A stretch of DNA of 64,000 nt, from positions 58,087 to 122,086 of the forward strand of contig NZ_MBEQ01000029.1 in the NCBI RefSeq assembly GCF_001954135.1, read 5' to 3'. Shown piece after piece: positions 32,935-43,036 of this stretch (positions are counted from its first letter, which is position 1; every line of letters starts with the position of its first letter). The stretch comes from Mycobacterium sp. GA-1841. Its GTDB lineage: Bacteria; Actinomycetota; Actinomycetes; Mycobacteriales; Mycobacteriaceae. Made by a program: the position numbers and the translations under genes. A model generated the notes under the pieces. That model worked only from the letters and a program-made list of their open reading frames with translations. It had not been told where the DNA came from and searched no databases.

Positions 32935-34196
32935 CCGACACCGTGAGCACCACCGCCACCACAGAATCTGTCGAGGAGTTCGCGCTGCGCGCCCGGACCT
33001 GGCTGGCCGAGAACATGCCCTCCATCGACCCGGACAACCCGCCGTTCGCCGTGCGCGCCGAAACCGAATCCTGGGAGCGGGCAAAGGAACTCCAGAAACG
33101 ACTCTATGAGGGCGGGTTCGCCGGAATCTGCTTCCCGAGCGAGTACGGCGGCCTCGGCCTGGACTACGCGTACCAGAAGGCATTCAACGACGAGTGCGTG
33201 AACTACGAGATGCCGTTGATCCTCAACACCCCCTCGTTCACCATCTGCGCCGCGACGATCCTCGACATGGGTAGCGTTGAGCAGAAACGCGAACGCATCT
33301 CGGCCGCCATCCGCGGTGACGAGGTGCTCTGCCAGTTGTTGTCCGAACCCAGCGGCGGCTCGGATCTGGCCGGTGTGATCACCCGGGCCGAGCTCCGCGG
33401 CGATACGTGGATCATCAACGGCGCCAAGACCTGGAGCACGAGCGCTTTCGCCGCCGACTACGGACTGATGCTGGCCCGCACGGATTGGACGGTGCCCAAA
33501 CACGAGGGCCTGACCATGTTCCTGGTGCCACTCAATGCGCCTGGCATCACCATGCGCCGCATCACCGAGGTGAACGGTAACGAGGAATTCTGCGAGGAAT
33601 TCTTCGACAACCTGGAACTCCCCGCGGGTGCTGTGGTGGGTGAGGTCAACGACGGCTGGACAGTCGCCTCGCGTCAGCTCCACCACGAACGTCGTGCCGT
33701 CGGCGGCGGATCCGAGTTCGCCAGCGGGACCGGCGCAGAAAACGCCAACGAGATGCCGCCCGACCATGTCGGGCTGGCCGAGGCCACCGGGCAGGGTGAC
33801 GACGCCCGCGTACAGGACCTGGCCGGCCGGGCCCTGGTGCGTCGAATCGTCAAGAAGCAGCTCATCGATCACGTCGGCAGGGCGATCGGAAACGGTTCAC
33901 TACCACCGAATGCGGGTACGTTGATCCGGCTGTTCCACGCCGAGACCACCGAGCTCGAGGTCGACACCGCGTTGGCCATCGCCGGCACCGCCGGCGTCGT
34001 CGACGAGGGCTCGCCGGATGTACCCGGCCTGCTGGACATCGGGGTGCGCTATCTGTCCCGCCAGACCGGCTCGTTGGGCGGCGGTAGCTCCGAGATGGCC
34101 CGCAACGTCATCGGCGAGCGGATCTTGGGCTTCCCGCGCGAGCACGCCGCCGACCGTGGCGTGCCGTTCAATCAGGTGAAGCGCAACAAGAGCTGA
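32931..34196 (+). CDS. acyl-CoA dehydrogenase, second subunit of the FadE pair
   Basis: The 421-residue protein shows the better-conserved flavin-binding segments: YGGLGLDYAYQKAFNDEC, LCQLLSEPSGGSDLAGVITR, WIINGAKTWSTSAFAADYGL, and RQTGSLGGGSSEMARNVIGE then RILGFPRE at the C-terminus. It is coupled to the preceding acyl-CoA dehydrogenase by a 4-bp overlap, and the two together resemble the FadE26-27/28-29 type of heterotetramer. The substrate is unknown; the neighbouring thioesterase, amidohydrolase and LLM oxidoreductase point to a cyclic or branched carboxylic acid. Confidence 0.92.
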   Translation: MTDTVSTTATTESVEEFALRARTWLAENMPSIDPDNPPFAVRAETESWERAKELQKRLYEGGFAGICFPSEYGGLGLDYAYQKAFNDECVNYEMPLILNTPSFTICAATILDMGSVEQKRERISAAIRGDEVLCQLLSEPSGGSDLAGVITRAELRGDTWIINGAKTWSTSAFAADYGLMLARTDWTVPKHEGLTMFLVPLNAPGITMRRITEVNGNEEFCEEFFDNLELPAGAVVGEVNDGWTVASRQLHHERRAVGGGSEFASGTGAENANEMPPDHVGLAEATGQGDDARVQDLAGRALVRRIVKKQLIDHVGRAIGNGSLPPNAGTLIRLFHAETTELEVDTALAIAGTAGVVDEGSPDVPGLLDIGVRYLSRQTGSLGGGSSEMARNVIGERILGFPREHAADRGVPFNQVKRNKS

Positions 34197-34275
34197 TTGT
34201 CATCTCGGCCGTGAAGCGGACGCATCGACAGGTGTGCCGCGTACGGTAGGTGTCAGCCGACGTAGGGGGGATTCC

Positions 34276-34710
34276 ATGCCCACCATTCATCTGGAACGGG
34301 TGATCGCAGCACCGCCCGAGCAGGTCTTCGACTGGATGGCCGACCCGTCGGCGCTGACCACCGCCCCCTTGGTGCTGCGAGCCGGCTGGGTGGCCGGGAC
34401 TTCAAAACCCGCAGTCGGGGCCGTACGCGCGGTGACCGGAGCCGGCATGTGGTTTCGCGAGGAGATCACCGCCTACGACCGTCCGAACAGTTACTCGTAT
34501 CTGATCATCGACTCTTTTCCACCGTTCGATCATGACGGCGGCACACTGACTTTCACACCAGACGGCGACGGTACGCATGTCGACTGGACAACGAGCTATA
34601 CCCATCCCCTGCGCGCCGGCGGTAAGGCATTGGAGGCCCTCAGTTCACGGCTGCTGCCGTGGAACTTCCGCGCCATCTTGACCAACTGCGCCAAGGCGCT
34701 GCAAGCCTGA
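34276..34710 (+). CDS. SRPBCC family protein
   Basis: This 144-residue protein reads MPTIHLERVIAAPPEQVFDW, then GMWFREEITAYDRPNSYSYL, SFPPFDHDGGTLTFTPDGDG and THVDWTTSYTHPL and a C-terminal helix, so it is an SRPBCC/START-like ligand-binding protein. It resembles the sigma-coupled SRPBCC at 27494 over its whole length. GGGGGGA stands 5 bp before ATG 34276. It follows the FadE operon by 79 bp and could share its transcript. The first copy of the 65-bp two-hairpin element lies 36 bp after its stop. Confidence 0.82.
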   Translation: MPTIHLERVIAAPPEQVFDWMADPSALTTAPLVLRAGWVAGTSKPAVGAVRAVTGAGMWFREEITAYDRPNSYSYLIIDSFPPFDHDGGTLTFTPDGDGTHVDWTTSYTHPLRAGGKALEALSSRLLPWNFRAILTNCAKALQA

Positions 34711-34730
34711 CCCGTGCGCAGGCTCTCGAG

Positions 34731-35741
34731 CTAGAACAGGACCGGGTGCGCCGGTGCCGCGGCTTCACGTACGGCACCGGCGCGCGCCGCGGGCGCTCGC
34801 CCGGTCAATCCGTACCGGGCCACCATCGGTGCCACCCGGGTACGAAGCATGTCGCGATAGTCCGGCGGCAGATAGGCTCCGCGCCGGTACAGCCGCTGGT
34901 AATCGTTGAGCAGTTCAGGATGTTCGCGCTGCAGCCAGGACATGAACCAGCCGCGCGTCGTCCCCCGCAGATGCAGGCCGAACACCGTCACGCCGGTGGC
35001 CCCGGCCGCGGCGATACGCCCGAGCAGATCATCGAGTTGCTCGGCGGAATCGGTGAGATACGGCAACACCGGCGCCACCATCACATGACAGCGCAGTCCT
35101 GCCTCGCGAATGGCCGCGATCAGGCCGAGCCGGGCATCAGGTGAGGGAGTTCCCGGCTCGACCTGACGGTGCAGTTCCGCGTCGCCGACCGCCAGTGACA
35201 CGGCCACGCTGACATCGACGTGATGCGCCGCCTCGGCGATCAACGGCAGGTCCCGTCGCAGCAACGTGCCCTTGGTGAGGATGGAAAACGGTGTACCCGA
35301 ATCGGCCAGCGCGGCAATGATTCCCGGCATCAAGGCATACCTGCCCTCGGCACGCTGATAAGGATCGGTGTTCGTACCGAGCGCCACCGTCTCACGCGTC
35401 CAGGACCGGCGTCGCACCTCGCGCCCCAGCACTTCGGCGACATTGGTCTTCACCACCACCTGGCTGTCGAAATCTGCGCCGCTGTCGAAGTCGAGATATT
35501 CATGCGTCGGGCGGGCGAAGCAGTACCGACAGGCATGGCTGCACCCGCGATAGCCGTTGACCGTGAACCGAAACGGTAGTGCCGAAGCTGCCGGCACCTT
35601 GTTGAGGGCCGACTTGCAGAGCACCTCATGGAAGGTCATTCCCTCGAACTGCGGCGAGCGGACACTCCGGACGAAGCCAACCCGTTGCAGGCCCGGCAGT
35701 GCGCCATCGTCGACTCCGATCGCCTGCCCGTCCCAACGCAC
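34731..35741 (-). CDS. Rv2578c-family radical SAM protein
   Basis: The 336-residue protein starts MRWDGQAIGVDDGALPGLQR and has FEGMTFHEVLCKSALNKVP, then the [4Fe-4S] site GYRGCSHACRYCFARPTHEY (C-x3-C-x2-C) and ALGTNTDPYQRAEGRYALMP, as in the spore-photoproduct-lyase-like group of radical SAM enzymes. Its function is unknown; related proteins have been proposed to act in DNA repair. GTG 35741 is the start. The last 25 codons (LTGRAPAARAGAVREAAAPA) lie inside a 65-bp hairpin element that also occurs at 36729 outside any gene, so the tail looks acquired from the element. Confidence 0.92.
   Translation of the reverse strand: MRWDGQAIGVDDGALPGLQRVGFVRSVRSPQFEGMTFHEVLCKSALNKVPAASALPFRFTVNGYRGCSHACRYCFARPTHEYLDFDSGADFDSQVVVKTNVAEVLGREVRRRSWTRETVALGTNTDPYQRAEGRYALMPGIIAALADSGTPFSILTKGTLLRRDLPLIAEAAHHVDVSVAVSLAVGDAELHRQVEPGTPSPDARLGLIAAIREAGLRCHVMVAPVLPYLTDSAEQLDDLLGRIAAAGATGVTVFGLHLRGTTRGWFMSWLQREHPELLNDYQRLYRRGAYLPPDYRDMLRTRVAPMVARYGLTGRAPAARAGAVREAAAPAHPVLF
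34746..34810. repeat. 65-bp two-hairpin element, copy 1
   Basis: The element contains a perfect 12-bp stem (GCGCCGGTGCCG paired with CGGCACCGGCGC, 12-base loop) followed by a small GGGC/GCCC stem. It is 57/65 identical to 36729-36793. It lies between the converging SRPBCC (+) and radical SAM (-) genes and encodes the C-terminal tail of the latter. Confidence 0.8.
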
Positions 35742-35907
35742 ACCTCATCGAACATCAGTTCGATCACGATGTCAAGGTAATTCCACACGTGTCGATTGGG
35801 CCGCGTCCGCGGAACACCGTGCGCGTGCGCCGGGTTCGTAGCAGTGAGCCGGCCGACGACCGGCCACTGCACGTATTCCGACGACTCACGATTGGACCTG
35901 GGCCAGA

Positions 35908-36723
35908 ATGACATTCACGCCACCACTGACCGGCACGGTCGAGTACAACCGCGCCGGTACCACGCTGAGCCATCGGGTCCGTCCCGGCATCGGCACTCCC
36001 CTGGTACTCGTCCCCGGAGTCATGGCCGACGCGGCGACGTGGCAGCCGGTGGTGGACGCCATCGAGCTACCCAACCCGGTGATCACCCTCAACCGCCGGG
36101 GCCGCTTCCCCAGCGGCGCCCTGGGTACCGATTATTCGGTGGGTGTCGAGATCGCCGACCTCCGCCACGCCCTGGGTCGATTCGGCCCCGTCCACCTGTT
36201 CGGCTGGAGCTATGGCGCGCTCGTCGCATTGGAGACTGCGCTCGACACCACTCATATCCGGTCGGTGATCGCCTACGAACCGGTCGGCCGGCCCTTCGCC
36301 CCGAACGTCGTACCTCAGCTTCGCCACGCCGTCACCGCCGGCGACCTCGACCAGGCGGTCACGCTGGTCAATACCGAGGTCTCAGGATTTTCCGACGAGT
36401 ATGTCGCCGAGCTACGGCGCAGTCCGGCTTGGCCGGTACTCCGAACACTCGCGACCCCACTGGCCGACGAATTGGCCGCGATCAATTCGCACCGACCAGC
36501 ATTCGGTGGCTACCGACACATCGACATACCCGTCACCCTCATCCTCGGCGCCCTGAACCAAGACCGGATCCCTTACGGCAGCGCCTTTGCCCCGTTCGCG
36601 GATGCATTACCGCAGGCGAACCTCGTCCGACTGCCAGGGCAAGGCCACTTGGCACATGTCGAGGCACCGGCCACCCTTGCGCGCGCCATCACGGTTGCGG
36701 TGCATGCCGCTGAGCCGAGCTGA
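35908..36723 (+). CDS. alpha/beta hydrolase fold protein
   Basis: The 271-residue protein has LVLVPGVMADAATWQPVVDA, TLNRRGRFPSG, the nucleophile elbow LFGWSYGALVALE (G-x-S-x-G), PVTLILGALNQDRIPYGSA with the acid position, and RLPGQGHLAHVEAPA with the histidine. Substrate is unknown. In M. tuberculosis the haloalkane dehalogenase gene dhaA occupies this place next to the Rv2578c gene; this protein is a different hydrolase lacking the dehalogenase tryptophan-halide signature I would expect. No strong ribosome site precedes ATG 35908. The second hairpin element begins 5 bp after its stop. Confidence 0.85.
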   Translation: MTFTPPLTGTVEYNRAGTTLSHRVRPGIGTPLVLVPGVMADAATWQPVVDAIELPNPVITLNRRGRFPSGALGTDYSVGVEIADLRHALGRFGPVHLFGWSYGALVALETALDTTHIRSVIAYEPVGRPFAPNVVPQLRHAVTAGDLDQAVTLVNTEVSGFSDEYVAELRRSPAWPVLRTLATPLADELAAINSHRPAFGGYRHIDIPVTLILGALNQDRIPYGSAFAPFADALPQANLVRLPGQGHLAHVEAPATLARAITVAVHAAEPS

Positions 36724-36728
36724 GACTG

Positions 36729-36793
36729 GTGCGCCGATGCCGCGGTTTCGGGTACGGCATCGGCGCGCGCCGTGGGCGCTTGCCCAGTCAATC
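36729..36793. repeat. 65-bp two-hairpin element, copy 2
   Basis: GCGCCGATGCCG pairs with CGGCATCGGCGC to form a perfect 12-bp stem; compared with copy 1, one base pair has changed on both sides (G-C to A-T). A GGGC/GCCC stem follows. It lies between the converging hydrolase (+) and MmpS-like (-) genes and is not part of a recognisable gene. Confidence 0.8.
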
Positions 36794-36913
36794 GCAGTTC
36801 AGACCGGAAGCGGAACCGGTCCGTCGTGCACATGATCATCGAACACCAGTTCGAGTATGTCCGTCAAGGCGGATCTCAGATCGTGGGAGCCGGCGAATCC
36901 CGGGAGCTTCAGC

Positions 36914-37357
36914 TCACCACTGGCCGAGCTGGCACCGCGGGCTGTACGGATGATCATTCTGCACGGCGACCTGGCCGTCGACGGAAATCTCGCAGTGCGC
37001 GTTGGGCTGAGCCCGGCCACCGTGGGTGGTGCTGGCGACGGTGAAAATCGCCCACTGCGGGTCGGCCAGGGTCGTTTCGAACACCCATGGGGCGTCCGGC
37101 CCGACGTTGACGGTCGCCTTCTGCAGGTACTTGTACGCGTCGGCGTTGTAGGCGTCTTTACTCGGTGGCTGGGTCGTCAGGTAGTAGAGGTCGAATTCGT
37201 AGGGAGCGCCCGAAGTGAGCGTGTACTTGACCTGATGCCCCTGGCCGTCGGGCTCCGCATACGACGTTGCGTTGGAGACCGCCATCCCTGCGGCTGCCAG
37301 GACCAGCGCCGCTCCGACCGTGGTTGTCGCTTTTCGCATATTCGTCATACCCGTCAT
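36914..37357 (-). CDS. secreted MmpS-like protein
   Basis: The protein has a signal peptide (MRKATTTVGAALVLAAAGMA, cleavage near TSYA) and a mature beta-rich domain: GQGHQVKYTLTSGAPYEFDL, VNVGPDAPWVFETTL, and NAHCEISVDGQVAVQNDHPY then SPRCQLGQW. The VKYxLT..., PW and C-x-I-x-VDG ... C pattern resembles the soluble domain of MmpS proteins, here without a neighbouring MmpL gene. The first ATG I accept is 37357, 8 bp after a TAGCGT box; ATG 37348 and 37339 are alternatives. The role may be in envelope lipid or siderophore export, or unrelated. Confidence 0.65.
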   Translation of the reverse strand: MTGMTNMRKATTTVGAALVLAAAGMAVSNATSYAEPDGQGHQVKYTLTSGAPYEFDLYYLTTQPPSKDAYNADAYKYLQKATVNVGPDAPWVFETTLADPQWAIFTVASTTHGGRAQPNAHCEISVDGQVAVQNDHPYSPRCQLGQW

Positions 37358-37483
37358 ATCCCAGCACGCTACCGCCTTGTTACACGTGTGACAGGACCAG
37401 TGGTGCACACCGATGCGCGGACAACGTCCGAAATCTGTTCACGCTGGGAACATGACCGTCATCGGGAGGTAACAAGCCGCTCT

Positions 37484-37489
37484 TAATTT
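37484..37489 (+). promoter_or_regulatory. -10 box (TAATTT) of a leaderless promoter
   Basis: TAATTT is followed by 7 bases and ATG 37497 of the permease gene; the GGGAGGT further upstream is too distant to act as a ribosome site. Confidence 0.45.
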
Positions 37490-37496
37490 TTCCCGC

Positions 37497-39161
37497 ATGA
37501 CACAAGACCTCGGCAGTAAGCCGGCGGACGACACGGTCGAGCCTGGCCTCGACACCATGAATGCCACCAGGGAAACCCTGGAGGACTACACCTTGCGGTT
37601 CGCGCCGCGCAGCTACCGGAAGTGGTCGACCGGGGTGGTGGGGATCTCCGCCCTCGGCGGCATCGCCTACCTGGCCGACTTCGCGATCGGGGCCAACATC
37701 GGCATCTCGTACGGCACCACCAACGCGCTGTGGGGCATCCTGATCTTCGCGGTCGTCGTCGTCCTCACCGGATTTCCGGTTGCCTATTACTCCGCGCGCT
37801 ACAACATCGACCTCGATCTCGTCACGCGCGGCAGCGGATTCGGCTACTACGGCTCCGTTGTCACCAACGTCATCTTCGCGACGTTCACGTTCATCTTCTT
37901 CGCGCTCGAAGGCTCGATCATGGCCCAGGGGCTCCAACTGGGCCTCCACATCCCGCTGTCGCTGGGCTACGCGGTGTCCACCCTGGTCATCTTCCCGCTG
38001 GTCATCTATGGCATGAAAGCGCTTTCCACACTCCAGGTCTGGACGACCCCGCTGTGGTTGATCCTGATGGTGGCCCCGTTTGTCTATCTCGTCGTGAGCC
38101 ATCCGGAATCGGTCGGTCAATTCTTCGCCTATCAGGGCGAAAACGGGGTCAAGGGCTTCGATCTCGGCTCGACCCTACTGGCCGCAGGTGTGTGCCTGTC
38201 CCTCATCGCACAGATCGCCGAACAGAATGACTACCTGCGCTTCATGCCGCCGCTGACACCGGAGAACAAGCGCAGCTGGTGGACCTGGATGATCCTGGCC
38301 GGGCCGGGCTGGGTACTCTTCGGCGCCGTCAAGCAGATCGTCGGGCTTTTCCTCGCCGTCTACCTCATCGCCAACGTCGCCGACAGTGCCGGGATCGCCA
38401 ACCAGCCCGTGCACCAGTTCCTGGAGATCTACGAGAACTTCCTGCCCGGCTGGCTCGCGATGACACTCGCAGTGGTTCTCGTGGTGATCAGCCAGATCAA
38501 AATCAATGTCACCAATGCGTACTCCGGTTCACTGGCCTGGACGAATGCATTCACCCGCGTGACGAAGCACTACCCCGGACGTCTGGTGTTCCTCGGCCTG
38601 AACCTGTTGATCGCGCTGATCCTGATGGAAGCCAACATGTTCGACTTCCTCAACACGATCCTGGGCTTCTACGCCAACTGCGGCATGGCGTGGGTGGTCG
38701 TGGTCGCCAGCGACATCGTGTTCAACAAGTACCTGCTCAAGCTCTCACCGAAGGAGCCCGAATTCCGGCGCGGCATGCTGTACGCGTTCAACCCCGTCGG
38801 TTTCGGTTCGATGCTGATCGCGGCCGGGCTGTCGGTGATCGCGTTCTTCGGCGGACTCGGCGAGGCCATCCGGCCCTACTCTCCGCTGGTCGCCATCGGC
38901 CTGGCGATGGTGCTGCCGCCGGTCATCGCCGTCGCGACCAAGGGCAGGTACTACCTACGCCGTACCGACGACGGTATCGACCTGCCGATGTTCGACGAAT
39001 TCGGCAACCCGTCCGGCGCGCACCTCAAATGCCATGTCTGCCACCACGATTACGAGCGTCCGGACATGCTCAAGTGCGAGACGCACGATGCGTTCGTGTG
39101 CTCACTGTGCGTCAGCACAGACAAGGTCGCCGACCACGTACTGCCCGCCGGGAGACGCTAG
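37497..39161 (+). CDS. NCS1-family purine/cytosine permease with Cys/His-rich C-terminal tail
   Basis: The 554-residue protein has about 12 transmembrane helices ([60 protein letters not shown] and so on) with the NCS1 pattern; these are sodium- or proton-coupled importers of nucleobases, hydantoins or related molecules. After the last helix, about residues 508-554 form a soluble tail: [20 protein letters not shown], then [19 protein letters not shown]. The spacing C-x2-C-H-H...C-x2-H...C-x2-C...H suggests two zinc sites in a B-box/RING-like arrangement, unusual for a transporter. It converges with hisS, overlapping by 4 bp. Confidence 0.88.
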   Translation: MTQDLGSKPADDTVEPGLDTMNATRETLEDYTLRFAPRSYRKWSTGVVGISALGGIAYLADFAIGANIGISYGTTNALWGILIFAVVVVLTGFPVAYYSARYNIDLDLVTRGSGFGYYGSVVTNVIFATFTFIFFALEGSIMAQGLQLGLHIPLSLGYAVSTLVIFPLVIYGMKALSTLQVWTTPLWLILMVAPFVYLVVSHPESVGQFFAYQGENGVKGFDLGSTLLAAGVCLSLIAQIAEQNDYLRFMPPLTPENKRSWWTWMILAGPGWVLFGAVKQIVGLFLAVYLIANVADSAGIANQPVHQFLEIYENFLPGWLAMTLAVVLVVISQIKINVTNAYSGSLAWTNAFTRVTKHYPGRLVFLGLNLLIALILMEANMFDFLNTILGFYANCGMAWVVVVASDIVFNKYLLKLSPKEPEFRRGMLYAFNPVGFGSMLIAAGLSVIAFFGGLGEAIRPYSPLVAIGLAMVLPPVIAVATKGRYYLRRTDDGIDLPMFDEFGNPSGAHLKCHVCHHDYERPDMLKCETHDAFVCSLCVSTDKVADHVLPAGRR

Positions 39162-40423
39162 CGGGCGAGACGGGAAAGGACCTCGACGACAACGGAATCG
39201 GCGGAGACATCGACCTGCTCGCCGGTCGCCAGGTCCTTCAACCCGACCGTGCCGGCCTCGATGTCGCGGTCTCCCGCCACCAGGGCGTACTTGGCACCCG
39301 AGCGGTCGGCCGCCTTCATCGCGCCCTTGAGGCCACGGTCGCCGTAGGCCAGGTCCACGCGCACCCCGTCGGCCCGCAGCCGTGCGGCCAGCTTCGCCAG
39401 CTCCAGCTTGGCTGCGTCGCCCAGCGGAACCCCGAACACCTCGACGCCACCGACGCCGGCCACGGACTTGCCCTCGGCCTGCAGCGCCAGCAGGGTGCGG
39501 TCCACCCCGAGCCCGAAACCGATACCTGACACGTCCTGCCCGCCGAGCTGCGCCATCAACCCGTCATAGCGGCCACCACCGCCGATACCGGACTGGGCGC
39601 CCAAACCATCGTGGACGAACTCGAAGGTTGTCTTGGTGTAGTAGTCCAAGCCGCGAACCATGCGCGGATTGATCACGTACGGCACACCGAGCGCGTCCAG
39701 GTGGGCCTGCACCACCTCGAAGTGGGCCTTGGCACTGTCGGACAGGTGGTCGAGCATCAGCGGCGCGTGAGCAGTCATCTCCCGCACCTGGGGCCGCTTG
39801 TCGTCGAGCACCCGCAACGGATTGATCTCGGCGCGGCGGCGCGTCTCTTCGTCGAGGTCCAGCTTGAACAGGAACTCCTGCAGCAGCTCCCGGTAGGCCG
39901 GGCGGCAGGTGTCGTCGCCCAGCGAGGTGATCTCGAGCCGGAAACCGTCCAGCCCCAACGACCGGAAACCGGCGTCGGCCACCGCGATCACCTCGGCGTC
40001 CAACGCGGGATCGTCGACGCCGATCGCCTCCACCCCGACCTGCTGTAGCTGGCGGTAGCGGCCGGCCTGCGGACGTTCGTAGCGGAAGAACGGGCCGGAG
40101 TAGCAGAGCTTGACCGGCAGCGCGCCGCGGTCCAGGCGATGCTGGATCACCGCGCGGATGACGCCGGCGGTGCCCTCGGGTCGCAGCGTCACCGAGCGAT
40201 CACCGCGGTCGGCGAACGTGTACATCTCCTTGGACACCACATCGGTGGACTCCCCCACCCCGCGGGCGAACAACGCGGTGTCCTCGAAGATCGGCAACTC
40301 GACGTCGCCGTAGCCGGCTCGACGCGCCGAGGCCAGCAGACCGTCGCGGACCGCGACGAACTGCGCCGACTCCGGCGGGAGGTAGTCGGGCACGCCCTTG
40401 GGCGCCTGGAATGCAGAAGTCAC
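39158..40423 (-). CDS. hisS: histidyl-tRNA synthetase
   Basis: The 421-residue class II synthetase has motif 1 and HisA/HisB signatures: [60 protein letters not shown] for motif 2, [20 protein letters not shown] for the histidine-binding loop and [15 protein letters not shown] for motif 3, then an anticodon-binding domain. It charges tRNA-His. Its ATG overlaps the stop of the metallo-hydrolase gene upstream by 4 bp, as in M. tuberculosis Rv2580c-Rv2581c. Confidence 0.98.
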   Translation of the reverse strand: MTSAFQAPKGVPDYLPPESAQFVAVRDGLLASARRAGYGDVELPIFEDTALFARGVGESTDVVSKEMYTFADRGDRSVTLRPEGTAGVIRAVIQHRLDRGALPVKLCYSGPFFRYERPQAGRYRQLQQVGVEAIGVDDPALDAEVIAVADAGFRSLGLDGFRLEITSLGDDTCRPAYRELLQEFLFKLDLDEETRRRAEINPLRVLDDKRPQVREMTAHAPLMLDHLSDSAKAHFEVVQAHLDALGVPYVINPRMVRGLDYYTKTTFEFVHDGLGAQSGIGGGGRYDGLMAQLGGQDVSGIGFGLGVDRTLLALQAEGKSVAGVGGVEVFGVPLGDAAKLELAKLAARLRADGVRVDLAYGDRGLKGAMKAADRSGAKYALVAGDRDIEAGTVGLKDLATGEQVDVSADSVVVEVLSRLAR

Positions 40424-41100
40424 AGAGTCAAACCTTCGAGAAACGGGTTGGTGCGGCGTTCGTGCCCGATGGTCGAGCTCGGGCCGTGCCCTGGTAATAC
40501 CACGGTGTCGTCGTCGAGCACCAACAGCTTTGTCACGATGGAGGTGAGCAGGTCACGTCCGCTGCCACCGGGCAGGTCCGTGCGGCCCACCGAGGACCGG
40601 AACAGCGTATCGCCCGTGAACACGTTCCCAGCGGCCGATGCTTGCTCCGGCCCGCCGGAGACCCGGAACACCACCGAGCCGCGGGTGTGCCCCGGAGTGT
40701 GGTCGACGGAGACGGCGAGGCCGCCGAAATCGAGGATTGCGCCGTCGCGGTCCAACTCGATGAGCTGTTTGGGCTCGGAGAACAGCGCACCGAACGCGAG
40801 CTGTGCCAATCGGGGCCCGAACCCTTTGATCGGATCGGTCAACATGAACCGGTCCTCGGGGTGGATGTAAGCGGGGCAGCCGTAGGTATCGGCCACCTTT
40901 TGCGCCGACCAGACGTGATCGACGTGACCGTGCGTGAGCAGGACCGCGGCCGGGGTGAGACGGTTCTCGTCCAGGATGCGGCGCAGCCGGTCCATGGCCC
41001 GCTGGCCCGGGTCGACGACGATCGCGTCGGATCCTGGCCGCTGCGCCAGGACGTAGCAGTTGCAAGCCAGCATTCCGGCCGGAAATCCGGTGATGAACAC
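40420..41100 (-). CDS. metallo-beta-lactamase-fold hydrolase, glyoxalase II-like (Rv2581c type)
   Basis: The 226-residue protein has the MBL zinc motif [58 protein letters not shown] and [19 protein letters not shown]; the glyoxalase II order of ligands is intact. GloB enzymes hydrolyse lactoylglutathione; mycobacteria lack glutathione, so another thioester is likely. GTG 41100 ([17 protein letters not shown]) is the start; longer frames reach 41640 but have no family similarity. It is co-transcribed with hisS. Confidence 0.9.
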   Translation of the reverse strand: MFITGFPAGMLACNCYVLAQRPGSDAIVVDPGQRAMDRLRRILDENRLTPAAVLLTHGHVDHVWSAQKVADTYGCPAYIHPEDRFMLTDPIKGFGPRLAQLAFGALFSEPKQLIELDRDGAILDFGGLAVSVDHTPGHTRGSVVFRVSGGPEQASAAGNVFTGDTLFRSSVGRTDLPGGSGRDLLTSIVTKLLVLDDDTVVLPGHGPSSTIGHERRTNPFLEGLTL

Positions 41101-41197
41101 GTTGCCAGTTTCCCATGGCCGCGGGTCGAGAAGCCCGGACCGCCGAACGCCTGGCAGACTCGTGACGACCCAACCGCACACAAGGAGGACTGCCGCG

Positions 41198-42073
<876 letters not shown>

Positions 42074-42085
42074 GTCACCGAGCCG

Positions 42086-43024
42086 TTGACCGTCCTGCCT
42101 CCGTACGGCGGTTACCCGCCGCCGGCCCGCACCAACGGCATGGCGGTCGCGGCACTGGTGTGCGCCTTCGTGATCGCACCGCTGGGCATCGTCTTCGGTC
42201 ACATCTCGCTGTCGCAGGTCAAACGCAGCGGTGAACAGGGCCGTGGTCTGGCGATCGCAGGCCTGGTGATCGGCTATGTGATGACCGCGCTGTCGATCCT
42301 GCTGGCGGTGTTGCTGGTGGTGTTCGCCGCGTTCATGGCACGCACCGCAGAAAGTGTGTCGACGCGGGACCGCAGCACCGCCTCCGCCGCGTCCGAACTG
42401 CCGCCGTTCGCACCGCCGCCGAACCTCGGTGCGAACTGCCAGTACCCGCCGACCACCGAACCGGCCACCACGCCGGTCAAGCTGCCACGCACCGGCACCG
42501 TCCCGACCGCACCGGCCAGCGTCGAAGCCGGGATCGTCACCGACCGCGGCACCATCGGCCTCAAGCTGGCCAACGGCAAAGCGCCGTGCACGGTGAACAA
42601 CTTCGCCAGCCTTGCGTCGCAAGGATTCTTCGACGGCACCCGGTGTCACCGGCTGACCACCGGAGACCTCGCGGCACTGCACTGTGGTGACCCGTCAGGC
42701 CACGGTAGCGGTGGGCCCGGTTACCGGTTCCCCAACGAGTACCCGACCAACCAGTACCGGCTCTCCGATCCCGCGTTGCGGCAGCCCGTGGTCTATCCGC
42801 GCGGCACCGTCGCGATGGCGAACTCCGGGTCCGGCACCAACGGCAGCCAGTTCTTCCTCGTGTACCAGGATTCGTGGTTGCCCCCGACGTACACGGTGTT
42901 CGGCACGGTCGACAGGACCGGGCTGGCCACCCTCGACAAGATCGCGGCGGCGGGTGTCGCCGGCGGCGGCACGGACGGTAGGCCTGCCATGGAGGTCGAG
43001 TTGGTGTCGGTGACCGCGGACTGA
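42086..43024 (+). CDS. second membrane-anchored cyclophilin, DUF4190 plus PPIase domain
   Basis: The 312-residue protein begins at TTG 42086 with TVLPPYGGYPPPARTNGMAV, then two helices in a DUF4190 pattern (AALVCAFVIAPLGIVFGHISL and GLAIAGLVIGYVMTALSILL), a linker and a cyclophilin domain closely similar to the ppiB product (CHRLTTGDLAALHCGDPSGH, NGSQFFLVYQDSWLPPTYTV). It therefore looks like a tandem duplication of the PPIase domain onto a new membrane anchor. Only 12 bp separate it from ppiB, so both are made from one transcript. It converges with relA. Confidence 0.88.
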   Translation: MTVLPPYGGYPPPARTNGMAVAALVCAFVIAPLGIVFGHISLSQVKRSGEQGRGLAIAGLVIGYVMTALSILLAVLLVVFAAFMARTAESVSTRDRSTASAASELPPFAPPPNLGANCQYPPTTEPATTPVKLPRTGTVPTAPASVEAGIVTDRGTIGLKLANGKAPCTVNNFASLASQGFFDGTRCHRLTTGDLAALHCGDPSGHGSGGPGYRFPNEYPTNQYRLSDPALRQPVVYPRGTVAMANSGSGTNGSQFFLVYQDSWLPPTYTVFGTVDRTGLATLDKIAAAGVAGGGTDGRPAMEVELVSVTAD

Positions 43025-43036
43025 CGCCCGCGCCGA

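Noticed and set aside
34746..36793. Interpretation of the two 65-bp copies as ends of an insertion sequence
   Set aside because: They are direct repeats with no transposase between them and no target-site duplication.
36573..36839. Small minus-strand ORF similar to the tail of the radical SAM protein
   Set aside because: The similarity lies only within the 65-bp hairpin element; no other part of the enzyme is present, so I list the element and not a gene.
37409..37496. Possible riboswitch before the NCS1 permease
   Set aside because: The gap is under 90 bp, has no aptamer-like stems, and a leaderless promoter explains the start.
40617..40626. GAACACGTTC, a KstR-like sterol-regulator half-match
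   Set aside because: It is inside the metallo-hydrolase coding sequence, and the flanking bases do not fit the full operator.
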